This document shows, one piece after another, positions 23,824 through 29,115 of a stretch of 29,115 nucleotides of DNA. The DNA lies in assembly GCA_050012535.1 (NCBI GenBank), contig JBEKGZ010000030.1, positions 1 through 29,115 on the forward strand, written 5' to 3'. Below the pieces are notes generated by a model that was given only the letters and a program-made list of their open reading frames with translations, was not told the origin of the DNA and ran no database searches. Source of the DNA: CAVPLU01 sp050012535 (GTDB lineage Archaea > Thermoproteota > Bathyarchaeia > 40CM-2-53-6). Every line of letters begins with the position of its first letter. Position 1 is the stretch's first letter. The position numbers were made by a program, and so were the translations under genes.

Positions 23824-24024
23824 TCACACGCCCCCATATACTAGCATCACTCCATCCCCATATCCCCGATGCCCATGTCCCATATGCCCACCATGGCATA
23901 GCCCACATAGCCCCATAACGTGCCCACGTTGCTCGTTTTCCATTTTCGGCATATCTGAGAAGTCGGCAAAATGGCCTTTAAAGCCGTCTATCGGCGCATA
24001 ATGGGCTCCGTTTGCGGAAAACAA
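23824..24024 (-). CDS. possible His/Gly/Cys-rich small protein, weakly supported
   Basis: From TTG 24024 the minus strand stays open for 66 codons and ends with LCGLCHGGHMGHGHRGYGDG, a Cys/His-rich possible metal-binding tail. A TATA-like CATATATAAAG (minus strand, about 24028-24038) lies too close to the TTG for a normal leader; ATG 23952 is another start. The His-rich part coincides with the hairpin repeat copy B. Copy A encodes LCGLCHNG and then loses the frame, so conservation seems to be of DNA rather than protein. Listed with low confidence. Confidence 0.22.
   Translation of the reverse strand: MFSANGAHYAPIDGFKGHFADFSDMPKMENEQRGHVMGLCGLCHGGHMGHGHRGYGDGVMLVYGGV
23860..23917 (+). repeat. 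intergenic hairpin repeat, copy B
   Basis: Second copy of the repeat at 21241, located 76 bases after the stop of paralog 2. Hairpin TATGCC-caccat-GGCATA at 23883-23900. The left flank GCCCATGTCCCATATGCC and right flank ATGGCATAGCCCACATAG are identical in both copies. The 315 bases 23785-24099 hold this repeat, a possible minus-strand frame, and the promoter of the next gene. Confidence 0.6.
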
Positions 24025-24029
24025 CGACT

Positions 24030-24062
24030 TTATATATGCCTATATACATAGCATATACATAG
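24030..24062 (+). promoter_or_regulatory. promoter region with TATA box and 10-bp direct repeat
   Basis: TTTATATATGCC (24029-24040) is followed by ATATACATAG twice (24042-24051 and 24053-24062). Transcription would start near 24058, giving the zinc-ribbon gene a leader of about 40 bases. A second A/T block, GATATATATTA, sits right before the ATG. Confidence 0.5.
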
Positions 24063-24065
24063 GAC

Positions 24066-24084
24066 GCCATCTAATTAGATAGGC
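24066..24084. promoter_or_regulatory. operator-like palindrome before the zinc-ribbon gene
   Basis: GCC-ATCTAATTAGAT-A-GGC: a perfect 12-base palindrome with GCC/GGC outer arms, between the predicted transcription start and ATG 24100. Position and symmetry suit binding by a dimeric repressor, possibly encoded in the same element. Confidence 0.5.
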
Positions 24085-24099
24085 GGCGCGATATATATT

Positions 24100-24318
24100 A
24101 TGATGACTATGGACGCTCTCAATGAACTTGTGAAATGTCCGAAGTGTCGGAGAATCGGATTCCTCAGGCCGCACTTCGGTTTCTCTATCGAACATACGAG
24201 AGGCTCTTGTGAGATTTCTAAATCCCTCGCATACAGATGCGCGCCCATCATGCTAGATTCGGAGAACTTGAGAATCATCCGTAATGTGACACGATTCATG
24301 AATCATGGAAATGAATGA
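24100..24318 (+). CDS. small zinc-ribbon protein (72 aa)
   Basis: Begins MMTMDALNELVKCPKCRRIG; the C-P-K-C knuckle is followed by FLRPHFGFSIEHTRGSCEIS and YRCAP, giving four cysteines in a pattern like archaeal small proteins with C-P-K-C-G-x-x-G-x-L plus a Y/F-x-x-x-H-x segment. Such proteins are common in archaeal mobile elements as candidate DNA-binding or regulatory factors. Preceded by a strong TATA box and a palindrome. Its end overlaps the next gene by 14 bases, so the two are co-translated. Confidence 0.6.
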   Translation: MMTMDALNELVKCPKCRRIGFLRPHFGFSIEHTRGSCEISKSLAYRCAPIMLDSENLRIIRNVTRFMNHGNE

Positions 24319-24619
24319 GGTCATCGCTATGCAGGTCCCAAGATCAACCACAACCCAACGCATGGTCAGTCCTGATTATGGACCTCAGATGCACTACCCG
24401 AATCATCGTGAATATGCGAGAGCGGTAGGCGAGAAAGGACAGAAGCATTGGGAGCGATACGCAGCAGCCCAAGGAATAAGCACAGTACAGACCCATTCGA
24501 CTCACCTAATCCTGACTCACTACTATGCCTCAATCGAGAACAGGAACGCTACCTCATCTTCCAACGACATGTGCCACATGAGGAACTACAGAAGATCAAG
24601 GATGACCTGGCCGAGATAG
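24305..24619 (+). CDS. hypothetical protein (104 aa), 3' part overlapping the next frame
   Basis: Starts inside the end of the zinc-ribbon gene (ATG 24305, second ATG at 24311). The first 60 residues (EMNEVIAMQVPRSTTTQRMV ... NHREYARAVGEKGQKHWERY) look protein-like; the remaining part (HSTHLILTHYYASIENRN ... RRSRMTWPR) looks like out-of-frame translation of the next gene. So this may be the N-terminal part of one longer protein joined by a frameshift, or an independent gene with a long overlap. No family recognised. Confidence 0.4.
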   Translation: MEMNEVIAMQVPRSTTTQRMVSPDYGPQMHYPNHREYARAVGEKGQKHWERYAAAQGISTVQTHSTHLILTHYYASIENRNATSSSNDMCHMRNYRRSRMTWPR

Positions 24620-25158
24620 GGATCGAGATCAAGACGAGGACACACAACTACACCTTCACCTTAATGCACGCACGGGATATCACCGTCAAATTCCTGCATG
24701 GAAAATGGACCATACGGATAGGAGTCATCATGGGCACATTCCCATCCAAGATAACGGACAACGCGAGACAATGGCTCAAGGATCACGGCGTCAATCTACT
24801 CAGACCCAAGGAAGCCATCCAACACATCCTCAAGTCATACCCGATGATATCGGTATCGTCTAAGATATCAAAGCATAATCATGGATTCATACCCTCTGGA
24901 TCAGATGAATACGCCATATCCATGGACGATATGCACCATCCGGATAGGGTATTGAGGGCATTATCATACTGGATATTATGGATTCGTGGTAGAACAGATC
25001 AATGCGATGTGGGCCGCAGATCCAATGAGGAATGCCACTTCTATGATGATGGCATGTACTATGACGATGGATACTGTGAGAATCATAACATGAGATTGGG
25101 TCCATATGGGTGGTATCCTGCCAAGCCAAGACATCAAGTGCGAGCATACCGAGGATGA
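24448..25158 (+). CDS. hypothetical protein (up to 236 aa), unknown family
   Basis: The convincing part begins about residue 25 (NREQERYLIFQRHVPHEELQ) and continues KIKDDLAEIGIEIKTRTHNY and IGVIMGTFPSKITDNARQWL, with mixed alpha/beta character. The end is rich in Asp, Tyr, Cys and His (CDVGRRSNEECHFYDDGMYY, GYCENHNM) and could bind metal. No start is good: TTG 24448 and GTG 24570 are options, and no Shine-Dalgarno site is visible, which favours continuation from the overlapping upstream frame. Codon use is rich in AGA, AGG, ATA and TCA compared with genes left of 18 kb. It lies in the presumed integrated element. Confidence 0.5.
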   Translation: MGAIRSSPRNKHSTDPFDSPNPDSLLCLNREQERYLIFQRHVPHEELQKIKDDLAEIGIEIKTRTHNYTFTLMHARDITVKFLHGKWTIRIGVIMGTFPSKITDNARQWLKDHGVNLLRPKEAIQHILKSYPMISVSSKISKHNHGFIPSGSDEYAISMDDMHHPDRVLRALSYWILWIRGRTDQCDVGRRSNEECHFYDDGMYYDDGYCENHNMRLGPYGWYPAKPRHQVRAYRG

Positions 25159-25167
25159 AGATGAGAA

Positions 25168-25205
25168 TTGGTCGCGGCCATGCCCATTGCCCATGGCCCA
25201 TGGCC
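25168..25205 (+). repeat. CATGCC-type short tandem repeat, diverged relative of copies A/B
   Basis: CATGCC, CATTGCC, CATGGCC, CATGGCC follow each other in this stretch, just after the stop at 25158. Like copies A and B it is directly downstream of a gene end and contains GCCCAT blocks, but it lacks the TATGCC/GGCATA hairpin. Confidence 0.35.
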
Positions 25206-25296
25206 AAGCCAGCATCATACCCCCCAATATCACTATGTTAGGGTCGATACCATAACTAAAGAGCATCCTAATCATCGGTGCAATATCTACAAAATA

Positions 25297-25322
25297 TTGG
25301 CTCAGAAAAAACTCCGAGCCGA
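25297..25322 (+). terminator. hairpin with A-rich loop in the 25159-25605 gap
   Basis: TTGGCTC (25297-25303) pairs with GAGCCGA (25316-25322), one G-T pair, around a loop with AAAAAA. The 447-base gap between 25158 and 25606 contains this hairpin, the CATGCC repeat and T/G-rich DNA from 25430 to 25600; no gene is seen. The hairpin could end transcription in either direction; archaeal termination does not need a stem, so the call is tentative. Confidence 0.3.
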
Positions 25323-25605
25323 TTATGGTCCCCCTTCTAGAATCGATCCCCTAGCGCCATATTCTGCGACTATTTCAAGATAGGTGCGATATCAGAGGGA
25401 GATAAGGTAAGAAGAAGTAAGGAGAGTTATCGTGTTCATAATATCCAGTTTTGATGGTACGCGGGGTAGCTGGCGTTTTTCTGTATAGCGCGACACGTCC
25501 GTTTATTCTATGTCTGTGTCCTGTTGTCTGTAGGTGTGTGTGATCTGGTCTCGTTTGAGTTGATGATGTAGGTTCATTGGGGTTATGGTAGGTTGATAGG
25601 TAATC

Positions 25606-25857
25606 ATGAATGTTGAGATCGTGCAACATGACTTTCCGATATGTGGATCAGGCGTATGGCCTGATAGTAGCAATCCCGACATGATCTACTGTAGTGCTCG
25701 TTGTGCATATCAGGCGAGAAGGAAGATAGATCATAAAGCATGCTCGTTATGTGGGCGTGATATCTCGGGTTCCCCATCCCGTATCAGGTCGCGTCTATAC
25801 TGCGGGCGCCAATGCTACTATCGGGCATTGTCTCGCGATATGAGTGCGGCTCATTGA
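25606..25857 (+). CDS. small protein with two treble-clef-like zinc fingers
   Basis: 83 residues. The first finger is FPICGSG...MIYCSARCAY (three cysteines, with His or Pro-Ile where the first Cys would be); the second, KACSLCGRDISG...RLYCGRQCYYRAL, is complete with C-x2-C and C-x3-C. This pattern resembles FCS/MYM-type or HNH-associated zinc fingers that bind nucleic acid. ATG 25606 has weak AGGTAAT just upstream. Alone in its transcription unit and probably part of the element; function unknown. Confidence 0.55.
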   Translation: MNVEIVQHDFPICGSGVWPDSSNPDMIYCSARCAYQARRKIDHKACSLCGRDISGSPSRIRSRLYCGRQCYYRALSRDMSAAH

Positions 25858-25868
25858 GGAGGAGATAT

Positions 25869-25881
25869 CGCCCGATGGGCG
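25869..25881 (+). terminator. short GC hairpin after the zinc-finger gene
   Basis: CGCCC-gat-GGGCG, starting 12 bases after the stop at 25857. Perfect five-pair stem. Possible 3'-end signal. Confidence 0.35.
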
Positions 25882-25999
25882 CACATCCAATTCTCATAAT
25901 CTTCTCACCCTTTCACATCGAATGAGATCATGGCGGAGAGCATAAACCATCATGCGCCTGCGGATGTGATAACGATATAGGGCCCCGACTCAGTAGTAA

Positions 26000-26932
26000 G
26001 TGATAGCTTGGACCCTGGTGGACTCCATGTCTCAGAGCTCCAGAAGTATGACCGAGCTCTCTAAGCAGTTGCTTAGCGGGCTAAGTCCTCCAATTAGTCT
26101 GATGCTCGGCAGCCTTATTCAAGATCCACAGTTCAGCCTTGACCCGTACTTCTGGGTCGTCCTAGTTGGCGGTTCTGTCACCTTCGCGATCTCCCTGTAC
26201 CGATTTCTGGAGAAGAAGCATGGTTGGGTGACAGGTGTCTGGAATGTCGCTGGCGTAGGTCTGGCTGGATTTGTCCTCGTATCTTGGGCTGGATACGACT
26301 CATTCCTGACAAGCATAATGATCGAAGCCGTGGTCATGGTCGCAATTGTGATCGGATTCCTTCTGAGGCGCAAGGCACTGGTCGAGGACTATGGAAGAAG
26401 AAATAGTCGCCTCGTCTATCTTGGACTCGTTCTGGGGGCACTATTGCCGTTGGCTGTAATATTACCCCACATTTCTGAAACACCAGTACTGAAAGTCTCT
26501 CCTTCCCAATATGTGAGCGTGCTTCACGGCGGCATGACGGAAAGCACGAACGTTGCCATTGCGAGTTTCTACGCGAACGTTTGGGACATTCGAGTGACGA
26601 CGGAGTCACCAAAAGGGGTAGCTGTATACCTCGACGGCACGAAAGACGGCCCTGTTGAGATACCTTTTCTTGAACACGGGCGGAAATATGTCGGGACCAT
26701 AAGACTTGAGACGTCCCCCATGATCCAAAATGGAACGTACTATGTTCCCCTAAGATTCCAGTACAGAGATGCCCTTGGTCACATCTATCAAGGATCAGAG
26801 GGCATCTCGGTCTACGTTGGATATGAATCACCGACTTCCTCCCCCCCGATCTCTGGTTTCACGGTGGAGTCTGTGATTCTCGGCGTAATCATAGCGTTGT
26901 TCGTCCTATTTCTACGGAGGAGACGGGGCTAG
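26000..26932 (+). CDS. membrane-anchored surface protein with extracellular beta domain
   Basis: 310 residues from GTG 26000 (probably leaderless: ATAACGATATAG at 25970-25979 is about 25 bases upstream); ATG 26027 is an alternative. Four N-terminal hydrophobic helices (PYFWVVLVGGSVTFAISLYR, VAGVGLAGFVLVSWAGY, IMIEAVVMVAIVIGFLL, LVYLGLVLGALLPLAVIL) are followed by an extracellular segment of about 130 residues that looks like an Ig-like or NEW3-type beta-sandwich (SVLHGGMTESTNVAIASFYA, GTYYVPLRFQYRDALGH). The C-terminus P-I-S-G-F-T-V-E-S-V-I-L-G then hydrophobic helix then RRRRG matches the P-G-F-x-x-E-S-x-x-x-G anchor common on archaeal surface proteins. Role unknown. Confidence 0.65.
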   Translation: MIAWTLVDSMSQSSRSMTELSKQLLSGLSPPISLMLGSLIQDPQFSLDPYFWVVLVGGSVTFAISLYRFLEKKHGWVTGVWNVAGVGLAGFVLVSWAGYDSFLTSIMIEAVVMVAIVIGFLLRRKALVEDYGRRNSRLVYLGLVLGALLPLAVILPHISETPVLKVSPSQYVSVLHGGMTESTNVAIASFYANVWDIRVTTESPKGVAVYLDGTKDGPVEIPFLEHGRKYVGTIRLETSPMIQNGTYYVPLRFQYRDALGHIYQGSEGISVYVGYESPTSSPPISGFTVESVILGVIIALFVLFLRRRRG

Positions 26933-27420
26933 AATGAGCGTCTACCGGATATGATTTCCTCGCATATCTCGTGCAGTATTTCGCTATTCTAGCTCTCTCG
27001 CCTTCTCATACCCTATCCTCTTGGATATCGAACATAATCCCGGCATACCGTCAGATTGATCACGCGAATATTGAATATGGAATTAGAGAATCTCAAGTTG
27101 ATCGTATCGAGACGAATATCTCAACTGGGATATGCGGATAAACTGAAGGTTACCATCATACGTATATGACGCACATCCGGATGCCCCGCAATGCATGGCA
27201 CCGAATGATGATAACAGACATCCGATAATTGAGGCCGCTTTGAATTGACGTATCGGAACATTGGGATATGCGGATAGATTGAAAGCCGTCATACGATCAA
27301 GGAAATTGATCTTGATACGTGTTGGACGTATGCGTGCGTTCGGACAGGTGTAAGAAGATGGATGAGGATGATTGGTTCATTCCGCTTATAAGCTAGCTAC
27401 AAGGCATAGTTTGCTTAGCA
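26933..27420. other. intergenic region with direct repeats and GGATATGC motif
   Basis: No gene is seen in these 488 bases. TGGGATATGCGGATA followed by A/G-A-C/T-TGAA occurs at 27125-27147 and again at 27261-27283, 136 bases apart, and both copies are followed within about 15 bases by CATACG. TCAAG-gaaattgat-CTTGA (27297-27315) is a short inverted repeat. It could hold regulatory sites for the PepSY gene or be a replication or packaging region of the element (unproven). Confidence 0.35.
27384..27391 (+). promoter_or_regulatory. TATA-like box CTTATAAG for the PepSY-like gene
   Basis: CCGCTTATAAGC places transcription start near 27412-27416, and GGTGG at 27423-27427 lies five bases before ATG 27433. 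Together they select that ATG over TTG 27421. Confidence 0.5.
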
Positions 27421-27432
27421 TTGGTGGAAAAA

Positions 27433-27957
27433 ATGGGTTTGAACCGTAGAATCGTGTTGTTGGCGATAGTTATCGCAGCAGTAACGGCTTCAGGGCTGCT
27501 AGCAAGCGGAGCCTTCGCAGCTGTAACAAACACAGGTTTAGCAGGCTCGCCCCTAGACTACTCAACAGCCACACACTGGAGACATGGAACTGGGAATATG
27601 ACCAGACCACCCTGGCAGGGAAACGTAACGGTGACCAGTGAGCAGGCTGCGACGATAGTAAGCGGAGCCGTGAAGGCGTTGCAGATCGGCGAGGTAAAGG
27701 ACGGCGGCAGCGTATGGATGGTGAGCATCAAATACAACGATAAGGTGGTCATGACCGTGCTACTTGGAAAGCTCAATACCCCAACATCTGGAGATGCTCT
27801 AAAAGCTGTCCAAGACTCCATAGGCAGGGGATGGAGCGCTGGAGAACCAAAACAACACGGATTCACCTACAACGTGCCCATCGTAGATGCCAACGGCAAT
27901 GCTGTCGGCAACATTAGGGTGGACGGTAGGACTGGCGACATCACCGCGGGATTCTAA
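27433..27957 (+). CDS. secreted PepSY-domain-like protein
   Basis: 174 residues from ATG 27433. Signal peptide GLNRRIVLLAIVIAAVTASG ending LLASGAFA-A. The mature part has VTVTSEQAATIVSGAVKALQ, the start of a PepSY module (helix beginning with x-x-E-Q-A), then GGSVWMVSIKYNDKVVMTVL and the ending VDANGNAVGNIRVDGRTGDI, the second strand pair with the typical V-D-A/G-x-T-G-x-I. PepSY proteins often inhibit or chaperone secreted proteases; no protease gene is nearby. It has its own promoter. Confidence 0.75.
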   Translation: MGLNRRIVLLAIVIAAVTASGLLASGAFAAVTNTGLAGSPLDYSTATHWRHGTGNMTRPPWQGNVTVTSEQAATIVSGAVKALQIGEVKDGGSVWMVSIKYNDKVVMTVLLGKLNTPTSGDALKAVQDSIGRGWSAGEPKQHGFTYNVPIVDANGNAVGNIRVDGRTGDITAGF

Positions 27958-28182
27958 CCCAAGCGGCGTTAGTCGCAATTCATCCAAAGGAGTGTATTTT
28001 CGATCATTGATGTGGGTATGATGGGAAATACAGTTGCAAGACATCCATCGAACTGAATTAAGCCGAATTTTGGAGCGTCAGTGAATACATAGTGGGAGGG
28101 GCATATCAGAAGGATTGACGTCATGTCGCATATCCGATCATTCGCGATACGATCTCATGTATGTCCATCATTATCCAGATAA

Positions 28183-28476
28183 CTAGTCCAGACCAAAGCG
28201 TTTCAAAACTTCAGCGACTTTTTCGTACTCGGATACGAAGCTTCTACCTTTTTCCGTGCTAGCCAGGCCGTCGCCGTATTCAACGAGTCCTAGCGTCTTC
28301 ATGTCCTCAAGATGCGTCCGGAAGCGGTCTGAAGGGAGATTAACCTCATTCTGAACTCGTGTAATCCTTGCAATGCCAGCAGATTCCTCTTGCTTGATTA
28401 TGGAGGAGAGAATGTCGTAAAAGATCTTCGTACGATTCCGCGGACGAGATCTTGCTTCCTCAACATCACGCAACAT
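28183..28476 (-). CDS. winged-helix DNA-binding protein
   Basis: 97 residues. RTKIFYDILSSIIKQEESAG, then ITRVQNEVNLPSDRFRTHLE (helix-turn-helix, recognition helix around LPSDRFRTHLEDM), then TLGLVEYGDGLASTEKGRSF (wing) and a final helix VSEYEKVAEVLKRFGLD: the standard layout of the short archaeal winged-helix regulators. ATG 28476 is three bases after the stop of the membrane protein gene upstream on this strand, so the pair is an operon and may work as membrane sensor plus regulator (inference). Confidence 0.75.
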   Translation of the reverse strand: MLRDVEEARSRPRNRTKIFYDILSSIIKQEESAGIARITRVQNEVNLPSDRFRTHLEDMKTLGLVEYGDGLASTEKGRSFVSEYEKVAEVLKRFGLD

Positions 28477-28479
28477 TGA

Positions 28480-29115
28480 TCACTCGTGATGGTATCGTGT
28501 GACGCCAGTCGCAGCTTCAATCAAGAGCGCGACCAGACCCGCAAGTCGGAACAAACTTGCCAACGCAAATGACCAGAATCCTTGATCCAGTGTCCATACC
28601 AAGAGGCTGTATTGCCCGAAGGCGAGAAGAATGAACCCTGCCTGGACCAGGAGGTTGACTTCATGGGGATGCTGTGCCAGAGCCGAATTCAAACTGAAAA
28701 AGATGTAGCCAAGCAAGCCGAGGTTCACAATTAGAAAAACCTGGGCAGCCACTGCGTAGGGAGGAAAGGCCCCAAAAGGCGGCACAACCTCGACCAAAAC
28801 AACGACAAGAACGGCTAGAATCGCGAGAGAGAAGAGCCACCGAGAGAAGGATCCGACTGCCCCTCTTCGCCTCAAGAAATAGGTTCCCGCTATGAATGCG
28901 AATCCATAGGTCGTAGAGAATAGATCAGACCAACGAGCGACCTCACTCAACGAAGGAAATGCTGCAGACGCAGCGATGAACAGGTATGAGAGTGCTAGGA
29001 AACTGAAACCAATCGGAAACCCTAGCAGGTAATCCCTGCGCACCACCCTGAAGGATCTGAGCATCAAGTATGCAATACTGAACGCCAAGCCCGCGGAGAA
29101 TATGTTGCTGTAGAA
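28480..29115 (-). CDS. polytopic membrane protein, 5' end outside the window
   Basis: At least 202 residues; the frame stays open to the right edge (FYSNIFSAG precedes the first TTG at 29088), so the true start is probably outside. About six to seven hydrophobic helices, for example GFPIGFSFLALSYLFIAASA, WLFSLAILAVLVVVLVEVVP and LASLFRLAGLVALLIEAATG. No catalytic motif. It is followed by a winged-helix gene after three bases, an arrangement seen repeatedly in archaea and suggestive of a membrane-linked regulatory pair. Confidence 0.65.
   Translation of the reverse strand, partial: FYSNIFSAGLAFSIAYLMLRSFRVVRRDYLLGFPIGFSFLALSYLFIAASAAFPSLSEVARWSDLFSTTYGFAFIAGTYFLRRRGAVGSFSRWLFSLAILAVLVVVLVEVVPPFGAFPPYAVAAQVFLIVNLGLLGYIFFSLNSALAQHPHEVNLLVQAGFILLAFGQYSLLVWTLDQGFWSFALASLFRLAGLVALLIEAATGVTRYHHE

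Noticed and set aside
24887..25275. Two long minus-strand frames opposite the 236-aa gene
   Set aside because: They mirror the Asp/Tyr-rich plus-strand coding sequence (His/Ser/Trp-rich antisense) and have no independent support.
20150..29115. Search for a right attachment site duplicating the synthetase/integrase junction
   Set aside because: No convincing repeat of the 20085-20130 sequence was found by eye, so no right boundary is called.

Overview
The window looks like chromosomal DNA of an archaeon, most likely from the TACK group (Nitrososphaeria/Thaumarchaeota-like or Bathyarchaeia-like; I cannot place it further). The evidence is two tRNA genes with encoded CCA and bulge-helix-bulge introns (one intron lies inside the T arm), TATA-type promoters with very short leaders, occasional GAGGTGA-type Shine-Dalgarno sites used with TTG/GTG/ATG starts, an ADP-forming acyl-CoA synthetase, and a small AsnC/Lrp regulator. 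No ammonia-oxidation genes are visible. HypA, HypB and HypE point to a hydrogen-metabolising lifestyle.

Layout. 1-3272: an ABC-2 permease broken by an internal deletion, an isochorismatase-family hydrolase and a 14-TM drug-efflux MFS transporter. 3273-5062: a stretch of very small genes, including a Lys/Arg-rich peptide, a bicistron whose first gene is a 33-residue Cys/His protein, and two zinc ribbons that both look shifted by one base. 5146-10294: a class V aminotransferase and two divergently transcribed AMP-forming acyl-CoA synthetases. 10327-13794: argH and argG on the minus strand, with a divergent AsnC/Lrp gene and operator-like palindromes between. 13911-16082: tRNA-Tyr with two introns, a transposase remnant, a radical SAM protein, a methyltransferase, and tRNA-Asp with a 24-nt T-arm intron. 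16156-18484: hypE divergent from hypB-hypA.

18693-21236 is the most unusual gene. One uninterrupted reading frame holds a complete-looking alpha subunit of ADP-forming acetyl-CoA synthetase, followed directly by a tyrosine-recombinase (integrase) domain and a coiled-coil tail. I read this as the left end of a mobile element integrated at the alpha/beta boundary, or at the 3' end, of an acyl-CoA synthetase gene, so that its integrase is expressed as a tail on the host enzyme. Downstream lies accessory DNA: a polytopic membrane protein, two paralogous small secreted proteins with the same C-terminal anchor, zinc-ribbon proteins, unknown overlapping frames, a membrane-anchored surface protein, a PepSY-like secreted protein, and a membrane protein/winged-helix pair that runs off the right edge. 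A hairpin-bearing intergenic repeat follows the integrase stop and recurs 2.6 kb later. No right attachment site or ATP-grasp beta half is visible, so the right boundary is probably outside the window.

All functional calls come from reading motifs by eye. No alignment or database search was run.
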